64,000 nt of DNA. Origin: UBA4782 sp034429195. Its GTDB lineage: Bacteria > Chloroflexota > Anaerolineae > Anaerolineales > Anaerolineaceae. Made by a program: the position numbers and the translations under genes. The stretch spans positions 1-64,000 of the forward strand of contig DAOUGQ010000007.1 in assembly GCA_034429195.1 (NCBI GenBank), written 5' to 3'. Shown piece after piece: positions 1 to 9,955 of this stretch; the stretch's first letter is position 1; each line of letters starts with the position of its first letter. A model generated the notes under the pieces. That model was not told the origin of the DNA. It searched no databases and saw nothing but the letters and a program-made list of their open reading frames with translations.

Positions 1-3000
1 AACCCGATCGTCAGCAGGTTCGCTTCCACACTCCCCCCACTAGATAGCACCACGCTCTGCCCACTCTTCTTCTCCACCCCAAACGTACCACTCACACTCA
101 CAAACCCAAACAGGTCGATCGTGGATGCACCTGTAGCTTGCATTAATACACCTAAAGTACCATCCATATCCAGTGTGAGACCGTTATCGATAACCAGGTT
201 GTTTTCTCCACTGAAATCAACCACGGTTTGATCGTTAGCTGCATTGTTTATAACTACATTGAGGTTACTTCCATTGAAGGTCAGTCCATTGATTCCCGTG
301 AAACTGAATCCATCTGCATTGGCTTTGAGTGAAGTCCACTTCAGAGTAGGATCTGCCTGGCTGGTAAAGATTGCTAATCCAAAGTCCACGCCACTCAAAG
401 ACAATCCAAGCTCATCTGCACTGCCGCCATTAAGCCCTACAAACGCATTGCCATTCAACCCGCCTAGGATCAACTCATCAACGGCAAGGATCTCATCAAC
501 TGTTGGAGGTCCAGTTTTCATTACTCTGACTGTTCCACTCTTTTTCACAAAAGAGAATTGCCCATCGACAATGAAGAAATCGAACACATTGATGTTGAAA
601 GTGCCGCTGGCTTGTGTCAATTCTCCTTCGTCAGCTCCCATATCGAAGGTGATCGTGCTGGTCGGGCCTGTAGTTATGGTCAGATTTTGAGCTGCATAAT
701 CTACTAACGAACCATCCGCTGCTGCTCGCGCGATCTCTATAAGGATCTCACTGCTTGACAATTTCAACCCATCAATTCCTACAAATGAGACACTTCCTGC
801 TGATCCTTTCAATGCCATCCATTTGCGTGTTGGATCTGTCTGACTTGCCATTAAAGCCAGGGCAAAGGATAAATTGCTAAGGCTCAAACCAACTGCATTG
901 GCAGTATCGCCATTCATTCCGGCAAAACCGCTCAAGCCATTGCCACCAATAGCTAACAAGTCTACGGTAATGCTGGAAGATATTCCATCTTTCTTCACAA
1001 GAACATCGGTCTGGCTTTTTTCAAATGCCAGATCACCACTCAATGAAAAGAAATCTGCAATTTTCAAAATGAAACTGCCACTGGCACGGACCAACTCGCC
1101 AAGGCTGCTTGCCAGATCAAGAATAATGCTTGTTGAAGGACCTGTCTTGATGGTCAAATTATTGGTTCCAGCATAATCAGCAATAGATCCATCCACTGCT
1201 GCCAGGTTGATCTCGATATTGATGCTGGATCCGCCCACCTCGACGATGGCTGATCCAATGAAACTGAACGAGCTAGCAGTCGCTTTTAATGTCACCCACG
1301 TACGTGTTGGTGTGGTATTGTCATTCATGATCGCCAGAGCGAAATTCACACCGTCCAGGTTCAATCCTATGGCATTAGCTGTTCCACCATTGATACCAGC
1401 GAATGCACTGACATTATTTCCTCCCAGTAACAATTCATTTACTGTGACTTCTGAAGTCACCGTTCCACCTGATGGTAGAACTTGAATTGTTCCGCTCTTC
1501 TTTTCAAAGGCAAAATCGCCTTCAACCATGAAGAAATCAGCGACATTCAGGGTCAGATTTCCAGAAGCTCTGGCAAGCGCACCATTACCGCCATCCATAT
1601 CCAAAGTCAATGAGCTGCTTGTACCGGTACTTACTTCCAACGATTGGCTGGCATAATCTACTACGGTATGATCACTGGCTGGGCGATTGATCTCTACATC
1701 CATGGCTGTAGCGCTCAGAGTCAATCCACTGATACCAACCAAGCTGATCCCGCCAGCAGTAGCCTTCAGTGATGCCCATTTCCGGCTAGCCAGACTTTGA
1801 TCAACCAGAATTGCCAATCCAAAAGATACATTCGTGAGATTCAAGCCAATTGCGTTTGCTGTTCCACCATTAATGCCAGCAAATGCAGACAAACCACTGC
1901 CGCTGATTAATAATTCATCTACCGTAACGGTTACCAGATCAGTGAGTTTATCAATCCATATTAAAGGTAAGGCTTTAATGCTTCCGCTCTTCTTCTCAAT
2001 AGCGATACTTCCACTGACGGTAAAGAAATCAAAGAAGTTCAAGTCAAGGGTACCACTGATTTTTGCTAGCTCTCCAGATGCGCCATCGATATTCAATTTC
2101 AGGCTCGTGCCCGTTCCCGTTGTTACCTCAAGATTCTGTATCTTATAATCAACAACCCTGCCATCGCTTGAGGCCAAGTTAATATAGACTGCCAGATCTG
2201 TACCACTTAAGGTTAACCCATCGATCCCAATCAAACCGCCGCTAATAGCGGTTGCAATCAGGCTCAACCAGCTTCGTGTGGCATCCGCTTTATCAGTTAA
2301 CATAACGAGGGCGAAATCTACACCAGCGAGGTTCAAACCCACCTGGTCAACGCTTCCAGCGTTCAAACCAACCATCGCTGTTACGTTATCACCTCCGATG
2401 GTCAAAAGATCGACATCTACCGAACTGTTATCATCGAGCTTAACATTGGCGATCTTCTTCTCGATTGCCAGGCTACCATTCACCTGGAAGAAGTTGTAAA
2501 CTTTGAGGTTGATGTTGCCGGATACCTGTAAAAGCTCTCCAGAAGCCCCATCGAAATCAATGGTTTCACTTCCGATGGATAAAGAGTGTCCATTGGTGTA
2601 ATCCATAATACTGCCATCGGCAGATTGCTGATTGACCTGGATTTTGCCATTGTTGAGAACAAGCGTGAGATTATCAATACCGTCAAATGAAGCGGATCCT
2701 AATGAACCAGAAAGGCTGATCCATTTCTGCAGAGGATGATTGGCATCACTGGCATCACCGGTAAACATCGCAAGCCCCAAGCTTAAATCAGTGATGGTCA
2801 AACCCTGAGCATTGGCTGTTCCACCATTTAAACCAGCAAAACCGCGCAAATTGCTTCCGCTAATCAGCAATTGATCTGTAACCACAGCCTGGCGATCGGT
2901 CTCTTGATCTGTCCAACCTGCGGGCAAAACATAGGTCGTTCCGCTGCTCTTCTCGAAACTCAAACTTCCACTTAACTGAAGAAAATCATACAAAGAAAAT

Positions 3001-3900
3001 GCAGTGATCGTGCCACTGGCTCGTGTCAATTCCCCTAATGCAGCATCCAGATCAATAGTAACACCACCAGCAGTCACCGGGTTCGTGCAGAAGTCCACAA
3101 TGCTTCCATCGTAAGATTTTCGGTTGATCTCAATCGAAATGGAATTCAATGTAAGAGTGATTTCATCTATGCCAGTTAAGGAAGCACTATCGACACTGGC
3201 TTTCAACGCTACCCATTTTTGAGATGCAGTCGACAGAATCGCCAATCCGAAATCCACTCCGGTCAGGGTGATACCCAGTCGATTAGCAATATCTTTTCCA
3301 TTCGTTCCCAGGAACCCACTGGCACCTTCTGCACCAACAACCAGCGCATCTACCGCTGTATCAACAGCTTCGCTCTTAACTGTCCAGCCAGACGGCAAAA
3401 CATTGACGTGAGCGCTGCTCTTCTTTTCAAATGTAAAGGTACCAGTTAATGAAAGGAAATCTAGAATAGAGATAGTAACGTTGCCGCTAACCTGTACAAG
3501 CTGCCCATCACTACCATTCATATCCAGTGCAACACTACCAACCGTCATTGCATGAATTCCAGCGAAATCAACAACACTGTCATCGCTGGCTTTGGTGTTA
3601 ATCACCACAGATAGGTTATTACCGCTGACTTCGATATCCGAGAATCCGATGAATGACACATTATCAGCAGTGGCTTTAAGAGAGAGCCATTTCCGGTAAC
3701 TTCCGCTGGTCTCTTTCATGACAGCAACACCAAAACTGACATTCGATAGCGACATCCCCGTAGCATTTGCAGTACCACCGTTCATTCCGGCGAATGCATT
3801 CAAGCAACTGCCGCTAAATTTCCAGACATTTACTGTCACCGTAGATCCCCCTGCCAGTGTCAGGCCTTCGATTGAATTCTGGATGGTTATGGCAGCATCT
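1..3900 (-). repeat. Tandem ~475-nt coding repeats (at least eight units)
   Basis: Equivalent positions of the conserved EKKSG-like motif fall at bases 63, 537, 1014, 1494, 1986, 2451, 2943 and 3417, so the period is 465-492 nt (155-164 residues). Each unit carries, in order, a W-x-SLKA-like strand, GIxGLTLS, a VDYA-like motif, a DMDGxxGELxxASG motif, DFFxVxG, EKKSG, VDELLIGG and FAGxNGGTANAxGL. The copies are diverged at nucleotide level, so they are old rather than recent expansions. A degraded partial unit is visible around 3700-3950. Confidence 0.85.
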
Positions 3901-6900
3901 GTTACAGAGAAGAAACCCTTAATATCAAGAGAAGCATGAATGGTAATAGTACCCAGACCAAAGTAGTCAATGTTCAGTAGTTGACCAAATTTATCATTAT
4001 CCGTAGATGTGGATCCGCCAACGATGATCTCGCCCAGATCCAATATAGTATTAGTAATCAGCTTAACTGTATTGGTGGGTTGTGAAACGGTCAAATAATA
4101 CGTATTCGTCCCAAACCCGAATAAACCCTTGGCAGTATCAAAATGCCCGCTCAATGTGGTTGCAGAAACAACCTCAAAATTATTACCATCCGAGGGCAGG
4201 AAGTTATTGATAAAGGCTATCTGCAGGGTTCCGTTGAGAACCAAAGTTCCATCGAATACGAACTGGTCATATTGAGCGCTTGCTGTTGTGCCACCAACTT
4301 CGATCCACATAACAGCATCCTCGCCCATATTCAGGGTTTCGATGCTGGTTAATACTGCGGAAAACTCATGGTCGATTTGTCCAGCAGAGATCTGAACAGT
4401 ATCTGCCCCATCTCCACCATCCACAGTGAAGGAACTGGCAGAATCAAAAGAAATCGCAAAGGTATCATCACCAGTGGTACCAACAAAAGCAATCCCGGTT
4501 GAGTTAATGAGAGAAATAAGCCCGGTAAAGTTGATGCCGGTGAAATGAATATTGGTACTATTCGATATGGATAAAGTACCATCGAGTGTCGCAGAACCGC
4601 TATCAAGTTGGAAAGTCAATCCAGAAAGTCCATCGATGACAAGGTTCTCTGTGAATGTTCCGGTTTCGATTACGATGATCCCCCCATCAGGAACCAAACC
4701 ACCCTTCACCGCATCGATCGCTTCCTGGATGGTCGTATACGTATGATTATCTGCGCCACCCCCAGTGGTGAAATGAGGGTCGGGAACTAAGTTTAACTCG
4801 ACTGTCTCACCAATAACTTCAGCATTTTGCACGAATTGGAAAGCAGTTAGCTGTACCAGATCATCACTTAAAACAGGTGCTGCAATGGTAAGCACACCTG
4901 CTGTAGAAATGATAATCTCACCGCCTGAGGTCAAACCGGTCAAACCGTCCTGGCCTCCGATGGTGAGATCACCATGGTTCCTTACATATATTCCGCCATT
5001 TACATGATCTGGCAGATCAATTTTTGCTAAATCGCTAATGAACACGCTACCCACGCAGTTCACAAGTGCCGAGAAGAAATCAACTGACATTTGCATGGGA
5101 GCTAAAGCTGTACCAAATCCCTGGGCTTTCACTTTTAGTGTTCCGCCAGGAATAACCAAGTTGTCTTTGCCTGCACCGCCGCGATTCTGGATGTACCCTG
5201 CAGCAATCAACTGCAACGTTCCTGCCAGGAAAAGAACAATCTGACCAACTGCCATGTTGCCACCAAAAATGCTCAGATTATAATTCTCCTTGCCCAGGTC
5301 GAGCGTTCCGATGAGAACCTCACCATGGCTTTCCATTTCACCAATATTCAATTGTGCTGTATCGATCAGAGCTAATTCTGCCTGGCTGAGGTTGAAACCT
5401 TCGCTTTCAATTCCAAGATGTACATTTGCCAGAGGATTCGAATTGATTAGACTTACCTGTCCTTGTTGAGACTGAATGAAACCCATCAATTCCATATCAG
5501 CGGCACGGATTTCTACAATTTGTAGACCCTTTATTGTGGAACCTTGCATTAAGACAAAAGCGCCAGTTCCATCACTGTTGGTATCCGCGTTGATCAAAAC
5601 CCGGTTTCCAGATACCAGAACATTTTCACCTACCATTACACCATTTGCGGCATTGAGATAGACATCAGATTGAGCGCTTTCTACATTGGAGTTGATCAGC
5701 AAAGAAGTAGAGATAATATTGATCAGCCCCTGACTGACAATTCCGCCCTTTTCGATCGAAACCTCGCCCCCTGTAATAGTTACACTATTTGCATAGATCG
5801 TATTCTGGATCAAAATATTGGAAGCAGAAAGACTTATATTGGCACCAGTGGCATTTAAACCATTAACATTGATCGAACCGCTGTCCAAGCCAGATACATT
5901 GAAAGAAGCGTTCAGTAAGTCAGAGGGATCAAAAACAAGACTGCTTTCACCCAATATGGCCTGACCATTCTGAATTATCAATTCTCCGCCATCAGTGTCG
6001 ATGCCAGAAACACTTAATCCATTCACACCATCGACTGCCAGATGATTGGCTTCTTTGTCCATCTCCACTGCCAGTGATTCAGACGAAGTAGTTGATATGA
6101 ACGAAACCTTTGAACCCCTCGTCTGCAGACAGCCTTCCAGATAGCTGTCGATAATCTCTCCATCGCGCGAATGATCAACAACAAGCCCAGTAAGGAAAGT
6201 ACTGTTCTTGATCGAAAACCTCTCAACATTACTGACCAGCATTTCGGATGTGAACAGACTTGTATCGATAGAAAGATCAGTGCTTTGCGTTACCACCGCA
6301 CTGGAATGCAATTCATCGTCTTCTAAAATAAGATGGCGGGTATTATTAACCACAAAGCTCCCGTTAAACACGGAATTTACAAAACTTACATTTTCACCGT
6401 CCAGAACATTGACATTACCATTAAAGACAAAATTCTCGAACAAAAGAGGAAAATCACTACCACTGACAAAAACTCTTCCATTAATATTCGAGGCTTGCCC
6501 ATCTACTCCACCCCGAAGGGTTAACGCACCAGGGAGAGAACCGAACTCCAATGTCTCAGCAAAATCTCCACCCTCGACATTTATGACACCATCATCGGGT
6601 AACCCATTTACCATGATATCGCTGATTGCACTGGAGATAGGCGTATCACTTTCGAGGCAGTTGGTATACCCGCTGCAATTAGCCCGGAAATAAAAGATTT
6701 CACCGTTTCGGTTGAAATAGGGGTCAAGAGCAGAAGTTACTTCGTCAACAACCTGCATATCCGGCGAAAGAAGCGATTCTGTTTCATCAATTATCGGGAG
6801 TTCTTCAGGAACTACCACATCGATCTCAGGTTGGACAGTTTCCTGTTGCGAACCGCTGGTTTCGTTTACCATTTCTGGATCGTCAATGTCAAGTTCAATT

Positions 6901-7112
6901 GGATCAGAAACAAGCGTAGGATCAACCAGGATATCAGATTCGGTTAAAGATGGATCAATGATTTCGTCACCCGAGCCATCATCTGCAAAAACCGGTGATG
7001 TCGAAAATACTAGACAGAGAAAAGCAATTAATATCCCCCCAACAAACCATTTCATTTGTTTGGGATTCCGCAGAGTACTGTGTTGTATGCCCAATTTCTG
7101 CACCACTTTCAT
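1..7112 (-). CDS. Giant secreted beta-strand repeat protein (C-terminus beyond window)
   Basis: The minus-strand frame stays open from the ATG at 7112 to base 3, about 2,370 codons, and continues past the window edge. Residues 1-44 form a signal peptide: a long basic N-region, the hydrophobic run FVGGILIAFLCLVF and a likely cut after FA-DDG. An acidic low-complexity stretch rich in D, E and P follows (to about residue 110). Next come several hundred residues of short beta-strand motifs like those of parallel beta-helices, one part of which (near base 4400) has a GGDGAD-like glycine/aspartate motif. From about residue 1070 the protein is tandem ~158-residue repeats. It is probably an exported surface or matrix protein. 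No enzyme motif is visible. The start is supported by AGGTG upstream and by a good promoter. Family assignment is by architecture only. Confidence 0.85.
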   Translation of the reverse strand, partial: MKVVQKLGIQHSTLRNPKQMKWFVGGILIAFLCLVFSTSPVFADDGSGDEIIDPSLTESDILVDPTLVSDPIELDIDDPEMVNETSGSQQETVQPEIDVVVPEELPIIDETESLLSPDMQVVDEVTSALDPYFNRNGEIFYFRANCSGYTNCLESDTPISSAISDIMVNGLPDDGVINVEGGDFAETLEFGSLPGALTLRGGVDGQASNINGRVFVSGSDFPLLFENFVFNGNVNVLDGENVSFVNSVFNGSFVVNNTRHLILEDDELHSSAVVTQSTDLSIDTSLFTSEMLVSNVERFSIKNSTFLTGLVVDHSRDGEIIDSYLEGCLQTRGSKVSFISTTSSESLAVEMDKEANHLAVDGVNGLSVSGIDTDGGELIIQNGQAILGESSLVFDPSDLLNASFNVSGLDSGSINVNGLNATGANISLSASNILIQNTIYANSVTITGGEVSIEKGGIVSQGLINIISTSLLINSNVESAQSDVYLNAANGVMVGENVLVSGNRVLINADTNSDGTGAFVLMQGSTIKGLQIVEIRAADMELMGFIQSQQGQVSLINSNPLANVHLGIESEGFNLSQAELALIDTAQLNIGEMESHGEVLIGTLDLGKENYNLSIFGGNMAVGQIVLFLAGTLQLIAAGYIQNRGGAGKDNLVIPGGTLKVKAQGFGTALAPMQMSVDFFSALVNCVGSVFISDLAKIDLPDHVNGGIYVRNHGDLTIGGQDGLTGLTSGGEIIISTAGVLTIAAPVLSDDLVQLTAFQFVQNAEVIGETVELNLVPDPHFTTGGGADNHTYTTIQEAIDAVKGGLVPDGGIIVIETGTFTENLVIDGLSGLTFQLDSGSATLDGTLSISNSTNIHFTGINFTGLISLINSTGIAFVGTTGDDTFAISFDSASSFTVDGGDGADTVQISAGQIDHEFSAVLTSIETLNMGEDAVMWIEVGGTTASAQYDQFVFDGTLVLNGTLQIAFINNFLPSDGNNFEVVSATTLSGHFDTAKGLFGFGTNTYYLTVSQPTNTVKLITNTILDLGEIIVGGSTSTDNDKFGQLLNIDYFGLGTITIHASLDIKGFFSVTDAAITIQNSIEGLTLAGGSTVTVNVWKFSGSCLNAFAGMNGGTANATGMSLSNVSFGVAVMKETSGSYRKWLSLKATADNVSFIGFSDIEVSGNNLSVVINTKASDDSVVDFAGIHAMTVGSVALDMNGSDGQLVQVSGNVTISILDFLSLTGTFTFEKKSSAHVNVLPSGWTVKSEAVDTAVDALVVGAEGASGFLGTNGKDIANRLGITLTGVDFGLAILSTASQKWVALKASVDSASLTGIDEITLTLNSISIEINRKSYDGSIVDFCTNPVTAGGVTIDLDAALGELTRASGTITAFSLYDFLQLSGSLSFEKSSGTTYVLPAGWTDQETDRQAVVTDQLLISGSNLRGFAGLNGGTANAQGLTITDLSLGLAMFTGDASDANHPLQKWISLSGSLGSASFDGIDNLTLVLNNGKIQVNQQSADGSIMDYTNGHSLSIGSETIDFDGASGELLQVSGNINLKVYNFFQVNGSLAIEKKIANVKLDDNSSVDVDLLTIGGDNVTAMVGLNAGSVDQVGLNLAGVDFALVMLTDKADATRSWLSLIATAISGGLIGIDGLTLSGTDLAVYINLASSDGRVVDYKIQNLEVTTGTGTSLKLNIDGASGELAKISGTLDLNFFDFFTVSGSIAIEKKSGSIKALPLIWIDKLTDLVTVTVDELLISGSGLSAFAGINGGTANAIGLNLTNVSFGLAILVDQSLASRKWASLKATAGGISLVGISGLTLSATAMDVEINRPASDHTVVDYASQSLEVSTGTSSSLTLDMDGGNGALARASGNLTLNVADFFMVEGDFAFEKKSGTIQVLPSGGTVTSEVTVNELLLGGNNVSAFAGINGGTANAIGLNLDGVNFALAIMNDNTTPTRTWVTLKATASSFSFIGSAIVEVGGSSINIEINLAAVDGSIADYAGTNNLTIKTGPSTSIILDLASSLGELVRASGSFILKIADFFSLSGDLAFEKSQTDVLVKKDGISSSITVDLLAIGGNGLSGFAGMNGDTANAVGLSLSNLSFALALMASQTDPTRKWMALKGSAGSVSFVGIDGLKLSSSEILIEIARAAADGSLVDYAAQNLTITTGPTSTITFDMGADEGELTQASGTFNINVFDFFIVDGQFSFVKKSGTVRVMKTGPPTVDEILAVDELILGGLNGNAFVGLNGGSADELGLSLSGVDFGLAIFTSQADPTLKWTSLKANADGFSFTGINGLTFNGSNLNVVINNAANDQTVVDFSGENNLVIDNGLTLDMDGTLGVLMQATGASTIDLFGFVSVSGTFGVEKKSGQSVVLSSGGSVEANLLTIG

Positions 7113-7142
7113 TAAGGCATCACCTGAAAACGGAATGAAAAC

Positions 7143-7171
7143 ATAATATCACAAAAACAAATTATTATCAA
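7143..7171 (-). promoter_or_regulatory. Sigma-70-type promoter of the giant gene
   Basis: Read on the minus strand, TTGATA (7171-7166) is followed by a 17-bp spacer and TATTAT (7148-7143). Transcription would begin about 30 nt before the ATG at 7112. Both hexamers are one to two bases from consensus and the spacing is ideal. The flanks are very AT-rich, which raises the chance of a fortuitous match. Confidence 0.55.
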
Positions 7172-7323
7172 TAAAATGATAAAAAATAATAATTAACAGA
7201 TTCGTTATTAGAAGATTTAATAGAATTACCATTCGGGTATATATGTTGCAAAGTATATGCCAAATTGGTAATTATTTCTTCTCCCTTTATTAAGTTTTAT
7301 CTTATGTGCTTACCATTCTTTGC

Positions 7324-7572
7324 TATAATGATTGTAGAGACGGGTATGGGAACAACAAAATTTCAGTATACGTGTTTACGGATGAGATGGATTACTGATC
7401 CCCCAGTAAAATCCAAAATTTTATACTCGGGAGGTATCAAGGATTCCTGTGAATCAAAATTAATCCTTGAACAAATTCTCCCACAGCCCTCATCTTCGAG
7501 ATTATGGAAGAATTGAATTTATTACTTTAACTAATTATCTGATAGAAGAGCGGCTGATTAACCGCTCTTTTA
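7324..7572 (+). ncRNA. Candidate structured small RNA with its own promoter and terminator
   Basis: This fills most of the 580-bp gap between 7113 and 7693. An extended -10 box TGCTATAAT ends at 7329. Two stable hairpins follow: GGATTACTG (7389-7397) with CAGT-AA-AATCC (7404-7414), and AAGGATT (7439-7445) with AATCCTT (7462-7468). The stretch ends in AAGAGCGG (7546-7553) pairing with CCGCTCTT (7562-7569), then a T-rich run, a good intrinsic terminator. A short reading frame inside (62-83 codons depending on start) has no recognisable domain, so I favour RNA of ~235 nt. No known RNA family was identified by eye. Confidence 0.35.
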
Positions 7573-7693
7573 TTTTGCCTTTGAAAGCTGCTTAATTATT
7601 CTGAATTCTATTAATTTACTTTTTGTGTAATATCTTTTGGATTACCCGATTTCATCATGATAACAAGCAGTTAAGAATAAGGAGAATAACATT

Positions 7694-8026
7694 ATGTTCA
7701 TAATTATGTTTGTTCTAGATGATCCAGGGTTTCTTACTCAGATTTTAAAAGCCTGGGCAAATCATGGAATTACTGGGGCAACCATCATTGAAAGTACAGG
7801 TGCATTTCGTCATCTTAATAAACACATCCCCATGCGTTATTCTTATGGCGCGACAACAGACATTGAATCTGGAAATATCACTATTTTCGTTATTGTAGAA
7901 GATCAAAGTAAAATTCAACTTTGCCTCGAATTGATTGAACAAATTATTGGTGATTTAAATGGTCCTAATACAGGGATTTTTGCATCATGGCCATTAACAT
8001 TATCAAAAGGTTTTCAAACCCATTAA
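7694..8026 (+). CDS. PII-like small regulatory protein
   Basis: The 110-residue protein begins MFIIMFVLDD, then has an LTQILKAWANHGITGATIIES segment and a later beta-alpha-beta unit ending in FASWPLTLSKG. This order and length fit the ferredoxin-like fold of PII/CutA-type signalling proteins: strand, helix, 'G-ITGATI' strand, and a C-terminal strand-helix-strand. The classical PII T-loop uridylylation tyrosine and nucleotide motifs are not evident, so it would be a divergent PII-like member. It is the first gene of a five-gene unit of ion transporters (next start 13 bp downstream), and PII-like proteins often sense nucleotides or ions to control adjacent transporters. Role inferred from fold and context. 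AAGGAG lies just upstream of the ATG. Confidence 0.6.
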   Translation: MFIIMFVLDDPGFLTQILKAWANHGITGATIIESTGAFRHLNKHIPMRYSYGATTDIESGNITIFVIVEDQSKIQLCLELIEQIIGDLNGPNTGIFASWPLTLSKGFQTH

Positions 8027-8039
8027 GTGAGATCGTCCT

Positions 8040-9020
8040 ATGGTATGGATTACTTTCTTTCTTGCCGCCGCTGTAATCGTTTTTGCTGCCAATCAGTTGG
8101 CAAAATATGGTGATGTAATCGCCCTTCGAACCAGATTGGGGCGGATGTTCATCGGTGTACTGCTACTTGCTGGTGCTACTTCGCTTCCTGAAGTTCTTAC
8201 TTCTATCAGTTCAATAAATCAGAGTACTCCTGATTTGGCTGCAGGAAATCTATTAGGTAGTAATTCCTTCAATATGGTATTACTGGCTATCATTGATATT
8301 CTAAATCGAGACCAACGCATTTTAAGAAAGGCTGCCATGAAACATGCATTAACCGGCAGCCTGGCAGTTTTCATGATTGCGCTTGTAGTACTTCTTATAA
8401 TGGCAGATATTAAAATTAGTTTTGGGTGGCTTGGATTAGATAGCCTTATCCTTATCGGTACATATATTCTGGCTGTATGGTTGATCCAACAAAATTCCTC
8501 ATCCCTTGATAAGTCTTTTGAGTTAGATGAAATCCCATCAAATACTCCTGGTTTATTTACAGGTATTGTTGGATTTCTTCTTGCATCAATAGCATTATTT
8601 ATCGCAACTCCTATCATGGTAAGGAGCGCAAACCATATCGCAGAAATTACTGGACTTGGAACATCTTTTATTGGAACTACTTTAGTCGCCTTGGTTACCT
8701 CATTGCCTGAATTAGTTACTACAATGGCAGCAATAAAAATTGGTGCGAATGACATGGCTATTGGTAACCTGTTTGGAAGCAACATGTTCAATATGTTTGC
8801 TATTGGGTTGACAGACCTTTTTTATTTGAATGGGCGTTTCTTAGCTAATATTGATCCATCTTTTCTATTGATCGGCATGTTTGGATTAATAATGACCGCT
8901 ATGGCACTCATTGGAAATATCGCGAAACTAGAAAAACGCATCTTGTTTATTGAAATAGATGCTTTTGCTTTGATTATGCTTTATATCGCCAGTATTTGGC
9001 TTTTATATTTAAGGACATAA
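8040..9020 (+). CDS. Sodium/calcium exchanger family antiporter
   Basis: This 326-residue membrane protein has the two inverted alpha-repeats of the CaCA superfamily: GATSLPEVLTSISS near residue 45 with GNLLGSNSFN shortly after, and GTTLVALVTSLPELVTT near residue 215 with GNLFGSNMFN. About ten hydrophobic segments are visible. The acidic and Ser/Pro residues in these motifs bind the cation in family structures. It should exchange Ca2+ (or a related cation) for Na+ or H+ across the cytoplasmic membrane. It lies 13 bp after the PII-like gene and begins the transporter part of the operon. Exact ion preference cannot be read from sequence. Confidence 0.88.
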   Translation: MVWITFFLAAAVIVFAANQLAKYGDVIALRTRLGRMFIGVLLLAGATSLPEVLTSISSINQSTPDLAAGNLLGSNSFNMVLLAIIDILNRDQRILRKAAMKHALTGSLAVFMIALVVLLIMADIKISFGWLGLDSLILIGTYILAVWLIQQNSSSLDKSFELDEIPSNTPGLFTGIVGFLLASIALFIATPIMVRSANHIAEITGLGTSFIGTTLVALVTSLPELVTTMAAIKIGANDMAIGNLFGSNMFNMFAIGLTDLFYLNGRFLANIDPSFLLIGMFGLIMTAMALIGNIAKLEKRILFIEIDAFALIMLYIASIWLLYLRT

Positions 9021-9044
9021 TTATTTGAGTGAAAGGCACATTAA

Positions 9045-9923
9045 ATGAAATATAAAATGGAATCAAAGAAGATCATTATTACTGGAGCTAATTCAGGAAT
9101 AGGAAAAGCTGCTGCGATTCAACTGGCAAATCTTGGTGCAACAGTAATCATGGCTTGCCGGTCAGAAGAACGAGGCAGAACCGCAGTAGAAGAAGTAAGG
9201 CAGGTAACAGGAAATAATAACATCGAGTTTATGCAAGTTGATCTGTCTTTGCAGAAATCCATCAGGCAATTCGCAAATGAATATTTATCAAAACACGATC
9301 GTCTCGATGTTATCATCCATAATGCAGCCAACTTTGACCACTCACTGAAGAAGGTAACAAAAACCCCAGAAGGATTTGAAACAGTATTTGCAACCAATCA
9401 CCTTGGTGTTTTTTTGTTAACTAACCTCTTCCTTGAGGCGTTACTCAAAAGTACACCAAGCCGCATAATCACTATTGCTTCCAAAGGTCTTATGATGTAT
9501 CCCTTCTTAGATATTGATTTTAACAATTTAAATGGAGAGCGTCGATTCACTCTGCAGCATGCATATTATCAATCAAAACTTGCTCAGGTCATGTTTACAT
9601 ATGAACTAGCCAGACGGCTTGAAGGAACTGGAGTAACGGTAAATTGTGTGCGTGTCGCAAATGTTGCAATTCCTGATGAAAGGTTAACCCATTTGCCGAG
9701 TTGGCAAAGAAAAGTCTACTCATTGAAACGGAAGATGGCAATTACCCCCGAAAAACAGGCAGAAACTTATGTATTTCTTGCTGCAGATCCATCTGTAGAA
9801 GGAATTTCAGGTAAATATTGGGATGAAAACAATAAACCAGTACGATCTAATGCTAATTCATATAATTACTTAACACAGAAAAAGTTATGGGAGATAAGTG
9901 CATCAATGACAGGTTTAACTTGA
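9045..9923 (+). CDS. SDR-family oxidoreductase (retinol dehydrogenase-like)
   Basis: The 292-residue protein is a classical short-chain dehydrogenase/reductase. It shows the cofactor motif TGANSGIGKAAA near residue 15, ACRSEERG at the end of strand 2 (an Arg that usually favours NADPH), HNAANFD in place of NNAG, Ser of IASKG and the catalytic YYQSK. Its layout, with FATNHLGVFLLTN, matches the retinol-dehydrogenase-like subgroup, whose true substrates in bacteria are mostly unknown. It sits between an exchanger and a CBS-domain gene in one co-directional run, which does not explain its role. The ATG at 9045 follows AAAGG; an ATG five codons in is possible. Confidence 0.82.
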   Translation: MKYKMESKKIIITGANSGIGKAAAIQLANLGATVIMACRSEERGRTAVEEVRQVTGNNNIEFMQVDLSLQKSIRQFANEYLSKHDRLDVIIHNAANFDHSLKKVTKTPEGFETVFATNHLGVFLLTNLFLEALLKSTPSRIITIASKGLMMYPFLDIDFNNLNGERRFTLQHAYYQSKLAQVMFTYELARRLEGTGVTVNCVRVANVAIPDERLTHLPSWQRKVYSLKRKMAITPEKQAETYVFLAADPSVEGISGKYWDENNKPVRSNANSYNYLTQKKLWEISASMTGLT

Positions 9924-9955
9924 CTCAGAATCTGTTATCTTGAAAAGAGGTCTAA

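Noticed and set aside
244..6693. Many plus-strand reading frames of 60-160 codons across 1-7100
   Set aside because: They are antisense shadows of the giant minus-strand gene. Their proteins are low-complexity Ser/Pro/Leu strings that repeat with the same ~475-nt period, as expected from the complement of a repeat protein.
7265..7516. 83-codon plus-strand frame before the PII-like gene
   Set aside because: No ribosome site, no domain and no typical codon pattern. It coincides with strong RNA hairpins and is better read as part of a candidate RNA.
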